Part shown: in pieces, positions 15,180-24,134 of the stretch
Position numbering within the stretch: position 1 is the stretch's first letter
Layout of the letters: every line of letters starts with the position of its first letter
Origin: BM714 sp964484935
GTDB taxonomy: Bacteria; Bacillota; Clostridia; Peptostreptococcales; BM714
Assembly: GCA_964484935.1 (NCBI GenBank)
Contig: CAZAFW010000017.1
Location: 1 to 35,043, forward strand
Length of the DNA stretch: 35,043 bases
Reading direction: 5' to 3'
Notes under the pieces: generated by a model
Databases searched by the model: none
What the model saw: only the letters and a program-made list of their open reading frames with translations
Told to the model about the DNA's origin: nothing
Translations under genes and position numbers: made by a program

Positions 15180-16878
15180 TTGTTTTTCCTTTCCCCTTTC
15201 CAGTCAATAAAACAAATCGGTATGTCGATTCTCCCATCAATCCTTTTTCGCTTTGATAGTCGAAAAGAACATCGGTTTTTTCCTTTTTAAGCGTGTCCAC
15301 GTTGTATTCAAAAGGTTCAAAATGAACCTTGTTTATGATTTTTTTTGCCGGCAGCCCCTCATATGCAGGCAGAAACTCTTTTACCTTCTCTGTGTCCTTC
15401 AAAAATTGATGGCACTTGTTCTTATAGTCCTCGGGCTCTCTTTTATTGAAGAAGTCCAAGAGCGCCTGGGGCTTTTGAATAAGATAGTCGAACTTTAAAA
15501 TGTCAATAAAAAGGTCTGTGTCCTTTTCAATCTCAAGTTGCTCATGGTAATCAAAAAAATATCCGTAAAGCTTTCTCTTTTGATGCGGTCTTTCATAAAA
15601 TCCCCTTTCTTTGAGATAATCAGAAAGATTTTCATAAAAAGCAAATCCGTCCCCATTAAAAAGTCTTTTGAAATACTCTACAGAACGCATGAATCCACCT
15701 GAATTCCCGTAAAGTTCAAGCACATGTTCAATTCTTTTGAGCCTCGAGAGTTCATCATGGGTCAATACATGAGTCTTCAAAACTTCATAGGGAGGCTCGG
15801 ATTTGAATTTATAGGTGTATTTTTTTGATTCTTCCCTTATTTGCGTCCCCGGAAGCAATTTAAGGAATCCTAGCTGCAAATGGTGTCCCCCTATTGCATC
15901 CACATCGTTGAAAGAATTTTTAAAGCTTTCATAATCCTCATGCGGAAGCCCCGCTATCAAATCAAGATGCACATGGCTTTTACCTGTTTCTATAAGTCTT
16001 TTAACCCAATGGGACAATCCGTTGAAATCTGTTTTTCTGTTGACCGCCTGAAGCGTTTTTTCATTGGTGCTTTGTACTCCGACCTCAAACTGGAAGAGTC
16101 CCTTCCTTGAACATACAACCGTGTTGATGAAAGAATCCTCAATTAAATCTCCATTTATTTCAAAATGAAAATTAGTATATCCGTTGTCATTATCGACAAG
16201 GTATTGCATAATTTTAACCGCCCTTGCCCTATGTGAATTGAATGTCCTGTCGACAAACTTGACCTGTTTGACACCATGCGAAAGGAAAATGTCCATCTCT
16301 TTTTTAACTTTTTCCAAATTCTTGTATCGTGTCATTTTTATAATAGAGGAAAGGCAATAACTGCACCTGTAGGGGCAGCCCCTTGAAGATTCATAGTAAA
16401 GAATCTTGTCCTTAGCTTCAGCAAGTTCCACTCCTGCATATGGAAAAGGCAGACTGTCCAAGTCCTCGACTATTGCTATCGACCCGTCTTGCCCCTTGCC
16501 ATCGAGGAATTCAGAAAGGCTTTCTTCTCCCTCCCCACGCAAAATAAAGTCTGCATGGGGCAATTCGTAGCTATGGCAATCATCCGTATATGATATTTCT
16601 GGCCCTCCAAGCAGTATTCCAATATTTGGGTCGATTTTTTTGAGGTTGCCAACAAGCCGCCTTACTGCTTCTATATTCCATATATAGCACGAAAAACAAA
16701 TGAGGTCTGGTTTTTCACCTGCCAAATCTCTCAGTACATGATCCTCTTCCTGGTTGATTGTATATTCCTTAATTGAAATGTCAAAACCTTTCTTTCCCGC
16801 AATTGCGGAATGAAGAGAATGTATTGCAAGGGACGAGTGTACGAATTGTGAATTCAAAGCGACCAAAAGAACTTTCAT
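15163..16878 (-). CDS. B12-binding-domain radical SAM protein (DUF4080 type)
   Basis: 571 aa. The N-terminal part (about 1-130) looks like a cobalamin-binding domain (VLLVALNSQFVHSSLAI, ILLGGPEIS, FILRGEGE). The radical SAM core carries the cluster motif CPYRCSYC with Cys168, Cys172 and Cys175 (CxxxCxxC) and later FEVGVQSTNEKTL and HLDLIAGLPHED. The C-terminal 200 residues match what I recall of the DUF4080 extension. The cobalamin-binding region lacks the DxHxxG motif, so B12 may bind base-off without a lower His or not at all. The substrate is unknown; relatives include methyltransferases and methylthiotransferase-like enzymes. First gene of a three-gene operon with the membrane and TPR proteins. 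Confidence 0.88.
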   Translation of the reverse strand: MKVLLVALNSQFVHSSLAIHSLHSAIAGKKGFDISIKEYTINQEEDHVLRDLAGEKPDLICFSCYIWNIEAVRRLVGNLKKIDPNIGILLGGPEISYTDDCHSYELPHADFILRGEGEESLSEFLDGKGQDGSIAIVEDLDSLPFPYAGVELAEAKDKILYYESSRGCPYRCSYCLSSIIKMTRYKNLEKVKKEMDIFLSHGVKQVKFVDRTFNSHRARAVKIMQYLVDNDNGYTNFHFEINGDLIEDSFINTVVCSRKGLFQFEVGVQSTNEKTLQAVNRKTDFNGLSHWVKRLIETGKSHVHLDLIAGLPHEDYESFKNSFNDVDAIGGHHLQLGFLKLLPGTQIREESKKYTYKFKSEPPYEVLKTHVLTHDELSRLKRIEHVLELYGNSGGFMRSVEYFKRLFNGDGFAFYENLSDYLKERGFYERPHQKRKLYGYFFDYHEQLEIEKDTDLFIDILKFDYLIQKPQALLDFFNKREPEDYKNKCHQFLKDTEKVKEFLPAYEGLPAKKIINKVHFEPFEYNVDTLKKEKTDVLFDYQSEKGLMGESTYRFVLLTGKGKGKTNGNIK

Positions 16879-16924
16879 ATATGCCTCCCGTCCGTTCTTC
16901 TACATAGAATATTATATCACGAAA

Positions 16925-16952
16925 CCCCACACCACTAATTGACGGCATGGGG
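16925..16952 (-). terminator. Possible weak terminator after argS
   Basis: A 9-bp stem with two wobbles (16925-16933 with 16944-16952), followed on the minus strand by only TTTCG. It lies between the argS stop and the radical SAM gene. A TATAAT (16911-16916) follows but no good -35 is seen. Confidence 0.4.
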
Positions 16953-16985
16953 CGTTTTCTATACAACATTAAAGATTTACATAAA

Positions 16986-18686
16986 TTACATTTTTTCAGG
17001 CGCCTGCATCCCCAAAAGAGCCAAACCGTTTTTCAACGTCTGCTTTACGCACAACGCAAGTGCAAGCCTTGCTTTCCTGATCTTTAAATCTTCAACAACT
17101 ATTGAATGTTCATGATAGAACCGATTGAACAATTGCGCCAAATCCACTACAAATCTGCTTATCACAGCCGGTTCAAACTTTCTTCCGGCTTCAGCGACCG
17201 TTTCACTGAATTTGCCCAATTGCCTGATTATATCCATTGAAACATCGTCTGTCAGAATCGAAACGTCAAAATCACCCGCATCAAACCTGCCGCCTTTTCT
17301 AAGCAGACTCGAACATCTCGCATGCGTGTATTGCACATAAGGACCAGTTTCCCCTTCGAAGCTCAAGGTTTTCTCCCATGAAAAAACATAGTCCTTGATT
17401 CTGCTGTTGGACAATTCCTGGAACATAATGGCTCCAATTCCAACTTGCCTTGCAACTTCATGCTTGTTTTCCAGATCCGGATTTTTGCCTTCAATTATTT
17501 CTTCAGTTCTTTCGACAGCTTTTTTAAGGACATCCTCGAGAAACACAACCCTGCCCTTTCTTGTCGACATTGTGCCCTCTTCCAAAGCAACCATCCCAAA
17601 CGGAACATGTACGCAATCGCCGGCCCAATCACATCCCATCAATTCAAGAATCTTGATCAGTTGCTTGAAATGAAGTATTTGCTGCGATCCCACAACGTAT
17701 ATGTTTTTGTAAAAATCGTATGTCTCTTTTCTGTGTTTTGCGGCAGCTATGTCACGAGTAATGTAGAGTGTGGAACCGTCGCTCTTGGTTATTATGGCAG
17801 GCGGCATCCCATAATCTTCCAGATTGACTATTTCTGCGCCCTGGGACATTTCGAGAATATTTTTTTCACGCATTTCATCAACTATTTCAGACATTTTGTC
17901 CGAGTAGAAACTTTCTCCAGCATAAGAATCGAATTCAATGTCGAGCAGACTGTACACTCTTGAAAATTCCTTTAGGCTGACTTCACGGAACCACTGCCAC
18001 ATTTCCACAGCTTCAGCGTCTTTGTTCTCGAGCCTCTTGAACCACTCTCTTGCCCGGTCTTCCAGCTCGGGAGACTTTTCCGCCTCTTCATGAAACCTGA
18101 TATAGAGTTTGAGGAGCTCTTTAATTGGCTCCTTTTCAACATCCTCCCGCACTCCCCATTCCGAAAAAGCCACAATCAGCTTTCCGAATTGGGTTCCGTA
18201 ATCACCGAGATGGTTGACTGAAACAGTGTCATACCCCAAAAATTTGTATATCCTGTTTATTGAATTTCCTATGACCGTAGTCCTTATATGCCCTATGTGG
18301 AAAGGCTTGGCAATATTGGGAGAGGAAAATTCCACAACAACCTTCTTGCCGCAGCCTTCGCCGGAAGAGCCGTAGCCGTCCTTTTGCGAAATGACATCGC
18401 CCATTACTGCTGATACGTAAGTTTCCTTGTCAACCTTGAAATTGACATACCCCCCTACTGATTCAACTGATTGAAGATAATCTTCTTCTTCAAATTTTCC
18501 AGCTATGTCCCCGGCGATTAAATTTGGAGGCTTGCGGAAAATTCTTGCAAGTTTGAAGCATGGGAAAGCATAATCTCCCATGTCTGAATCTGCCGGCACT
18601 TCTATCATGCCTTCTATTTCTTTCGGCTCGACGGATTCAATCAATCCGCTCAAACCAACTACAATTTTTGCTTTGAAATCAATCAT
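16986..18686 (-). CDS. argS: Arginyl-tRNA synthetase
   Basis: Charges tRNA-Arg with arginine. 566 aa from the ATG at 18686, chosen because GGGGAG lies just before it; the frame is open to 18767 but those 27 residues do not match the family. Class I signature motifs are FHIGHIRTT (129-137, the HIGH motif) and MSTRKGRVV (the KMSKS-equivalent loop). The N-terminal Add-1 domain and the C-terminal anticodon-binding helix bundle are both present. It lies about 100 bases downstream of the GerMN gene. A hairpin with arms GGACC (18703-18707) and GGTCC (18718-18722) lies just upstream of the ribosome site; it shows no T-box features. Confidence 0.96.
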   Translation of the reverse strand: MIDFKAKIVVGLSGLIESVEPKEIEGMIEVPADSDMGDYAFPCFKLARIFRKPPNLIAGDIAGKFEEEDYLQSVESVGGYVNFKVDKETYVSAVMGDVISQKDGYGSSGEGCGKKVVVEFSSPNIAKPFHIGHIRTTVIGNSINRIYKFLGYDTVSVNHLGDYGTQFGKLIVAFSEWGVREDVEKEPIKELLKLYIRFHEEAEKSPELEDRAREWFKRLENKDAEAVEMWQWFREVSLKEFSRVYSLLDIEFDSYAGESFYSDKMSEIVDEMREKNILEMSQGAEIVNLEDYGMPPAIITKSDGSTLYITRDIAAAKHRKETYDFYKNIYVVGSQQILHFKQLIKILELMGCDWAGDCVHVPFGMVALEEGTMSTRKGRVVFLEDVLKKAVERTEEIIEGKNPDLENKHEVARQVGIGAIMFQELSNSRIKDYVFSWEKTLSFEGETGPYVQYTHARCSSLLRKGGRFDAGDFDVSILTDDVSMDIIRQLGKFSETVAEAGRKFEPAVISRFVVDLAQLFNRFYHEHSIVVEDLKIRKARLALALCVKQTLKNGLALLGMQAPEKM

Positions 18687-18788
18687 GCCGCACTCCCCTT
18701 TTGGACCAATCCAGCAAGGTCCGCATTTCAAGTTTTCTTTATATCTTCGACTTACTAAATTTATCACATACTCCAGTTGTCTTCAAGT

Positions 18789-19361
18789 CTATTTGTCCGG
18801 TAAAATGCCTTCTTCAAAAAATCCCAAAGGCGGTTCGAAGGAGTATCCATTGAACTCCTTAAGCAGGTCCCCCTCCACCTTTATCGAAACAGATTCCGCA
18901 TCTTCCTGGTTGAACAGCAGTGTGTTCACTATTGCAGCAATCACAACCCTTGCATCTTCGCTTGGCATTACCGCATCCAAGAATTTTCCTGAAAAATCGA
19001 CTTCTATGTTTTTCCCTCTTGTGTAAAGTGATTTAATCTTTACTCCGTCCGGAATCGGACTGACAAGCAGCCCTTCCCCTTCATAGGCAATCAGCTCGTC
19101 TAGGGCGACTTCCATAGGGGTCCTTATGTCGTCTGCGGTAAGGGTCTTTTGGAACCTTTCAGGCGAAAGGAAAGGCTTGTCCGCATATTTAAGATAAAGC
19201 ACATACGAAATCATAATTTCTTCAGGTGCTGCTGTGGGTTCTTCTTCTGTTTCTTCCGGCTCCTCGGGTGGCATTTCCTCTTCGCACGAGCATCCTATCG
19301 CCAAAGCCGATATCAATACCGAAATCAAAATCAAAAGAATGATTTTGCCATGCTTCTTCAT
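18789..19361 (-). CDS. GerMN-domain lipoprotein (sporulation/germination type)
   Basis: 190 aa. The N-terminus is a lipoprotein signal: basic MKKHGK, a hydrophobic stretch and the lipobox ALAIGC, with Cys24 the likely lipid attachment site. A Glu/Pro-rich linker follows (about 26-50). The rest (about 50-185) resembles one GerMN domain, as found in GerM and related exported proteins of spore formers: YLKYADKPFLSPE and VKIKSLYTRGKNIEVDFSGKF. AAAGGAG lies before the ATG. Function in sporulation or wall metabolism is inferred from the family. The 5' end of this gene has a partial duplicate just upstream. Confidence 0.85.
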   Translation of the reverse strand: MKKHGKIILLILISVLISALAIGCSCEEEMPPEEPEETEEEPTAAPEEIMISYVLYLKYADKPFLSPERFQKTLTADDIRTPMEVALDELIAYEGEGLLVSPIPDGVKIKSLYTRGKNIEVDFSGKFLDAVMPSEDARVVIAAIVNTLLFNQEDAESVSIKVEGDLLKEFNGYSFEPPLGFFEEGILPDK

Positions 19362-19367
19362 TTAGAT

Positions 19368-19469
19368 TCATCTCCTTTGAATTGATGCAATTTTAAATGC
19401 ACATCCTGTGGTAAATGCCGCCACAAGAACCGAAATCAAAATCAGGAAAATAATCTTGCTATGCTTCAT
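19368..19469 (-). CDS. 33-codon mini-lipoprotein ORF; remnant of a duplicated GerMN 5' end
   Basis: A short frame that reads MKHSKIIFLILISVLV, then AAFTTGC (a lipobox), then ten more residues. It aligns base by base with the ribosome site, start codon and signal peptide of the GerMN gene immediately downstream. Its AAAGGAG site lies within the last codons of the DUF523 gene, and its stop (19368-19370) falls inside the GerMN ribosome site. It is best read as a truncated tandem duplicate. It may still be translated and lipidated, because signal and lipobox are intact. Confidence 0.6.
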   Translation of the reverse strand: MKHSKIIFLILISVLVAAFTTGCAFKIASIQRR

Positions 19470-19953
19470 TTAAATCCATCTCCTTTGAATTAACGCAAGT
19501 CTCTTCATCGTATATCTTTATACCCATTTTTTTAAACAAAGCTGCAACAACTCCATAACCCGGTTTCAATTGACCATCAAACGACCCCGTATAAATCATT
19601 CCTGATCCACAGGAAGGACTTCTTGATTTAAGCACAGCCGTCTTTATGCCTTGCTTTTTTACAATCTCGAGCGCAGCCTTTGCGCCTATTACGAATGCGT
19701 CTGTCCGGTCTGCCCCGTTTTTGTCCATTACCGCTGCTCGTCCTCCAAGAACATCTTCTCCGTCTCCGCCCTGTATTTCGCAAGGGATTCTCGGAGTGGG
19801 CAGTCCTCCCAACTGTTCGGGGCATATAGGTACGATTTCATAAGCTCCAAAAAGCCGCGTCATGTCTTGCCCGAACGCTTTTCCGTCGTATCGGCACATT
19901 ATTCCCAAAAGGCATGCGCTTACCGCGATTTTTTCCTTATTTGATTTCAACAA
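19459..19953 (-). CDS. DUF523 family protein
   Basis: 164 aa, the usual size of this small conserved family of unknown biochemical role. Recognisable features are VSACLLGIMCRYDG (12-25), VPICPEQLGGLPTPR and KSRSPSCGSGMIY. Several conserved cysteines suggest metal or Fe-S binding, which is inference. The gene starts 17 bases inside the 3' end of mutS2, and its own 3' end carries the ribosome site of the mini-lipoprotein ORF, so translation of the four genes is tightly packed. Confidence 0.9.
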   Translation of the reverse strand: MLKSNKEKIAVSACLLGIMCRYDGKAFGQDMTRLFGAYEIVPICPEQLGGLPTPRIPCEIQGGDGEDVLGGRAAVMDKNGADRTDAFVIGAKAALEIVKKQGIKTAVLKSRSPSCGSGMIYTGSFDGQLKPGYGVVAALFKKMGIKIYDEETCVNSKEMDLNEA

Positions 19954-22300
19954 CAGTCACTCCAATCCCGCCTTCATTGAATTCCCCGACTTTGAATGAT
20001 TTAACATGAGGGTGCTTTCTGAAATGCTCATGCAATCCCTGCCTCAGCTGACCCGTACCCTTACCGTGGATTATCCTCACATTTTGGAGCCTTGCAAGGG
20101 AAGCGTCATCAAGATACTTGTCCACTATAAATATCGCCTCTTCAACGTTGCTTCCGCGTATGTCTATTTCGGGGCTTATAGAGGAACTCTTGGCTTTCGC
20201 AAGGTTTTGTATCCTCGAACCCATCTTGGACTCAGTTTTGCAGAGCAGCTTCAGGTTCTTGTAATTGACATTTATCTTCATTATCCCGGCCTGGACTGTA
20301 AGCTCCCCGTTCCTGTCAGGTTCGGTGACTACCGTACCTTCCTGGTTTAGCGTAAGAATGAGAACCGACATTCCGCTTTTCAGGTCTCCCGGTTTGATTT
20401 CAGTATTTACCTTGGCCTCTCCCATGCCTTCGTATGTTTCCTCGAGCTTGCCTTTAAGGGTCTTCCTCGAATCGTCAATAAGGCGATTGGCTTCCTTTCC
20501 ACCCGCGTTTCCCGCTTTCCTCAATTCCTTTATGATTGATTCTGCGGAAACCTTGGCTTCTTTTATTATCTTTCTGGATTCTTCTTTCGCCTTTTTAAGC
20601 TCTTTTTCCCTCTGCTCTTGGAGCCGGCCGTATTTATCGTTATAGTTTTTTTTCATTTTTTCCGCTTCAAGCTTAAGCCTGAGCGCCTCGTCACGTTCAT
20701 CTTCAGCGGCTTTCCTGTCCTGCTGGATTTTAGTCAAAATTTCCTCAAACTCGATGTTTTCCCTTTTTAAGTATTTCTTGGCCTTTTCTATTATATTGTT
20801 CGATAATCCCAGCTTTCGGGAAATTTCAAATGCATTTGACTTTCCGGGTATCCCTATCAGCAGCCTGTAGGTAGGGCTTAGAGTCTTCACGTCGAATTCC
20901 ACCGATGCATTTTCAACCCCATCCTTCGTAAGCGCATAGTGCTTGAGTTCGCTGTAATGGGTTGTTGCCATTGTAGTAACCGATCCTGCGTAAAGATGCT
21001 CGATTATTGCAATCGCAAGCGCCGCCCCCTCTGTTGGATCGGTACCCGCACCAAGCTCGTCTAGAAGCACAAGGTCTCCCTCCCCTGCTTCTGAAAGTAT
21101 CCCTATGAGGTTCTTCATGTGCGATGAAAATGTGCTGAGGCTTTGCTCTATGGACTGCTCGTCTCCTATATCTGCGAAAATTTCCCTGTAGACATTTATT
21201 TTGGTTCCGTGGCTTGCCGGTATGTGGAAGCCGGCTTGAGCCATGAGCGTCAAAAGTCCGACCGTCTTTAATGTGACAGTCTTTCCTCCTGTGTTTGGTC
21301 CTGTTATCAGCAGCGTCCTGAAATCCTTGCCTATCCATACATCTGTCGGAACGACTTCATTTCTCGCTATCAGAGGGTGTCGGCCTTTTTTTATATGTGT
21401 AAAGCCGTCGTTTGATATTGTCGGCTCAACTCCGTCAATTTCCGATGCGTGCCTTGCCTTTGCAAAGATAACATCGAGCTCTGTCATAAGGGACTGATTG
21501 TTTTTTATTGAATCCGCGGATTCACCCACAAGGGCTGTAAGCTCATAAAGTATGCGCTCTATTTCAGTTTGCTCCTTAAGCTTCAGTTCCTTGAGCTCAT
21601 TGTTTATGTTAACCACCGCCATCGGTTCAATGAAAAGGGTCGATCCGCTCGAGGACCTGTCGTGTATCATTCCCCTGACCTGATTTCTGTATTCCTGTTT
21701 GACTGGAATGCAAAAACGGTCGCTCCTTATTGTAATAATGGCATCCTGAAGGTACTTTTGTATCCCAGGGGAAGATATTATCCCTTGGAGCTTGCTTCTT
21801 ACCGATGCATTCTTGGCTTCAATCCCTCTTCTTATATTCGCCAACTTAGGGCTTGCATGGTCGGAGATTTCGTCTTCACCCTCTATGCACCTCTCTATTT
21901 CATTTTCTATTTGACGCGCCGAAACTATGCCCGATGCTATCCCGTCGAGTATTTCATGTTCGCCTTCGAAGGCATCGTCCTGTATGTATTTCTTTACCCG
22001 CCTCGATGTGCGGAGCGAGTCCGACACCTCGAGCAATTGCTTTGGTGCCAGAAAGGATCCTATACTGGCTGTTTGAATATGATTTCCCACATCATAGAAG
22101 GCCCCGAAAGGCACTCGTCCGCGCCTAACCATCATAGAAAATGCTTCAGCTGTTTCCTTTTGTTTGCTTTCTATTATTTTAGGATTCGAACATGGCTCTA
22201 TGCCTTCAAGCTGTATTCTTCCCATTTCCGAGAAGCAGAAGGTCTTCATTTGATTTATTATTTTATTGTACTCCAATGTGGCAAGAACGCGTTTGTTCAC
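19937..22300 (-). CDS. mutS2: Endonuclease/ribosome-rescue ATPase MutS2
   Basis: 787 aa, standard for MutS2 (RqcU). The core has MutS-like clamp and ATPase domains: Walker A GPNTGGKT (334-341), Walker B region VLLDELGAGTDP (411-422) and a long charged coiled coil after the ATPase. A KOW-like region precedes the C-terminal Smr nuclease domain (about 711-787) with EIDIRG and HGKGTG. In Bacillus the protein splits collided ribosomes; suppression of recombination is described in other bacteria. The start is GTG at 22300 with GAGGAGG upstream. Full length with no visible defects. Confidence 0.95.
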   Translation of the reverse strand: MNKRVLATLEYNKIINQMKTFCFSEMGRIQLEGIEPCSNPKIIESKQKETAEAFSMMVRRGRVPFGAFYDVGNHIQTASIGSFLAPKQLLEVSDSLRTSRRVKKYIQDDAFEGEHEILDGIASGIVSARQIENEIERCIEGEDEISDHASPKLANIRRGIEAKNASVRSKLQGIISSPGIQKYLQDAIITIRSDRFCIPVKQEYRNQVRGMIHDRSSSGSTLFIEPMAVVNINNELKELKLKEQTEIERILYELTALVGESADSIKNNQSLMTELDVIFAKARHASEIDGVEPTISNDGFTHIKKGRHPLIARNEVVPTDVWIGKDFRTLLITGPNTGGKTVTLKTVGLLTLMAQAGFHIPASHGTKINVYREIFADIGDEQSIEQSLSTFSSHMKNLIGILSEAGEGDLVLLDELGAGTDPTEGAALAIAIIEHLYAGSVTTMATTHYSELKHYALTKDGVENASVEFDVKTLSPTYRLLIGIPGKSNAFEISRKLGLSNNIIEKAKKYLKRENIEFEEILTKIQQDRKAAEDERDEALRLKLEAEKMKKNYNDKYGRLQEQREKELKKAKEESRKIIKEAKVSAESIIKELRKAGNAGGKEANRLIDDSRKTLKGKLEETYEGMGEAKVNTEIKPGDLKSGMSVLILTLNQEGTVVTEPDRNGELTVQAGIMKINVNYKNLKLLCKTESKMGSRIQNLAKAKSSSISPEIDIRGSNVEEAIFIVDKYLDDASLARLQNVRIIHGKGTGQLRQGLHEHFRKHPHVKSFKVGEFNEGGIGVTVVEIK

Positions 22301-22312
22301 TTTGCGCCTCCT

Positions 22313-23322
22313 CTATATTCCGTTTTTGAAAAAGTGTCCTCTTGTATATTCCGATTGCTTCAATTTGTCCAAATATTGCCAGTCCACATCTCCTTCTTTG
22401 ATTGCCCTTTTATGAAAACGTATCAGGCTTGAAGCTGTGTCGAAGTCCTCGTCGAGAAGTTCCATCCTCGCTTTTCAATGGTTAGCAGCATTTTTAGGAT
22501 TTCCTTGTCGCCGGATATCTTAAGCGGTGAATATACTACCCTGTCCGCTCCCTCACGTAGAGCCGCTTCCACTTGCCTAAGGGTCGATGCCGAAACCGAC
22601 AGTCTTCTTTTCCGCGCAAATGCTTTCGGCAAATATTTTTCGGCCGGCAGGATTTCAAACAGCTTTCTTTCAGGATAACAAACAGCCCTTGTATTGTCCA
22701 TCATGCCGGTTGCGTTTCGCCTTGCATCGTTTAAAACAGATAGCGACACATATATACCATCGTCAATTCTATATTCACTATGGCTTATTTCATAAGCAGT
22801 GGCTCCGAGCCTCTCAAGCTTGTCCTTCATGACATTCCTGTCGGTCGGTCTGTTTGCCGCCTTCTGGACAATATAATCAGAAAGCACATCCTGCCTGTGC
22901 CCCTCGTTGTCAATTAACATATTCTTTACAGCCAGTGTTCCGAAGCTGTTGTATATGCTCATTTGCGTGCTTGCATGGCATTCGAAATCTTTGAAATGTT
23001 TTTTTAAAAGGGCAAGAACTCCCAAATCCTATGCGATAACCGCATCAAAATCTATTGCGTAAAGTTTTCCCAAGCATCCCAACAATTTATTTATTTCGTC
23101 ATTCGTCACAAGAATGTTTACTGTCACATAGACCTATACGCCTCTTATATGGCAGTGTCTTACTGCCTCCGCAAGTTCTTTAGTTGAGAAATTCTCAGAT
23201 GAGCTCCTGGCTCCAAAAAATTTGCCGCCAAGATATACGGCATCCGCGCCTGCTTTTACTGCCGCTTTAAGGCATTCCATATTTCCGGCGGGTGAGAGCA
23301 ATTCGATTTTGTCTGTCTTCAT
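22313..23322 (-). pseudogene. Degenerate U32-family peptidase gene
   Basis: The start (ATG 23322) encodes IELLSPAGNMECLKAAVKAG and then AVYLGGKFFGARS, the N-terminus of U32 peptidases. The frame is interrupted by TAG at 23134-23136, where the family has Lys in RGVKVYVTVN, and again by TAG at 23029-23031, where the family usually has Gln before DLG. The same frame continues through ECHASTQMSIYNSFG, but then jumps to a DUF3656-like part (ERLGATAYEI), so a large middle piece seems deleted. A frameshift near 22440 moves the tail into another frame, which ends IRFHKRAIKEGDVDWQYL and then YTRGHFFKNGI before TAG at 22313. The gene is dead as a whole, although a 200-aa piece (22423-23025) stays open. 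Confidence 0.85.
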
Positions 23323-23387
23323 TTATTCCCCTCATTTCTTATTCTCTTATATTGCTATTCTATTATATAAACGGAACAAATAAAACG

Positions 23388-23416
23388 AAAGAAAAGTGGC
23401 TTAAAGCCACTTTTCT
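23388..23416 (-). terminator. Terminator after zapA
   Basis: An 11-bp stem AGAAAAGTGGC (23390-23400) with its complement (23406-23416) and a 5-base loop, followed on the minus strand by T-rich sequence. It lies just after the zapA stop. Confidence 0.75.
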
Positions 23417-23436
23417 ACGTATATGAGCATATCAGT

Positions 23437-23997
23437 CTAATTCTCGAAAGCCTCCATGAATTCCTGCAGTTCGGTTCTCGTTTGGATAAGCTTGACTTCA
23501 CTTTCAACAAGCTTGTTTTTCAGTTCCTCAATTTTCCCCTCGAGAATTCTGTTCTCTTTTTCTTTTTCTTCAATGCTTGCCTCTCTTTCAACTATAACTT
23601 CCTTCAAATGTTCTTCATTCTTTTTCATTGTTTCAAAAGCTTTTTTCTTTTCCTCCGTAGCATTTTCAATAAATTCTATCTCAAGCGCTCTTTCCTTGAG
23701 CAACTCATTCAACTCGGCAATCTCGTTTTCTTTTTCCTCCAACGCCTGGTCCGGAGCCTGTTTCATCTCCTCAAGCTCCTCTAGCTTCTCTTTCTCGCCG
23801 TAAAACTCCTCCGCCATATTGAGGGCTGTCAAAACGGCAACCATGGCAGTGCTGAGCTTTTTGTTTTTTGCGGATATTTCCTTCATTTTGTCATCGACCA
23901 AATTGGACACGCGCTGTATGTGTTCCCTGTCGTTATCGCTTACTATCGCGTATTCCTGTCCGTATATTTTTACTACTGCCTTGTTTTTAGTTTCCAC
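23437..23997 (-). CDS. zapA: Cell division protein ZapA with long coiled-coil extension
   Basis: ZapA binds and bundles FtsZ at midcell. 186 aa from a GTG at 23997, chosen because AAGGGG precedes it and the protein then begins METKNKAVVKIYGQEYAIVSD, as in ZapA; an ATG at 24021 lacks a ribosome site. Residues 1-80 are the ZapA head, with VSNLVDDKMKEIS and VLTALNMAEE. The remaining 105 residues are nearly all charged heptads (KEKLEELEEMK to ELQEFMEAFEN), predicted coiled coil, making it about twice the length of the E. coli protein. Its position after pheT and before the U32 peptidase is the usual Firmicute order. Confidence 0.9.
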   Translation of the reverse strand: METKNKAVVKIYGQEYAIVSDNDREHIQRVSNLVDDKMKEISAKNKKLSTAMVAVLTALNMAEEFYGEKEKLEELEEMKQAPDQALEEKENEIAELNELLKERALEIEFIENATEEKKKAFETMKKNEEHLKEVIVEREASIEEKEKENRILEGKIEELKNKLVESEVKLIQTRTELQEFMEAFEN

Positions 23998-24134
23998 AAC
24001 CAACAACCCCTTCCATAACATTGATGATTAAATATTCTATAATGGGGTGGTATATCCCTTTTTTTATTTGCAGAGTTCATTGTCCTTCTTCCACAGCAAG
24101 GGTCTCTATGAGTTTTATGATTGATTACGGACCA

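Noticed and set aside
16911..16916. TATAAT upstream of the radical SAM gene as a promoter
   Set aside because: The -35 position reads ATTAGT and there is no extended -10, so the -10 alone is not enough.
18703..18722. GGACC/GGTCC hairpin just upstream of argS as a riboswitch
   Set aside because: Only a 5-bp stem with a 10-base loop; no T-box motif or terminator nearby.
22423..23025. A 200-aa open frame that could be called as an intact gene
   Set aside because: It is the in-frame continuation of the U32 pseudogene after an amber codon; its first residues match the interior of the U32 domain and it has no ribosome site at its ATG.
23029..23136. Amber codons as pyrrolysine or other recoding sites
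   Set aside because: TAG ends normal genes here (for example argJ), and the same gene also has an internal deletion and a frameshift, which point to decay.
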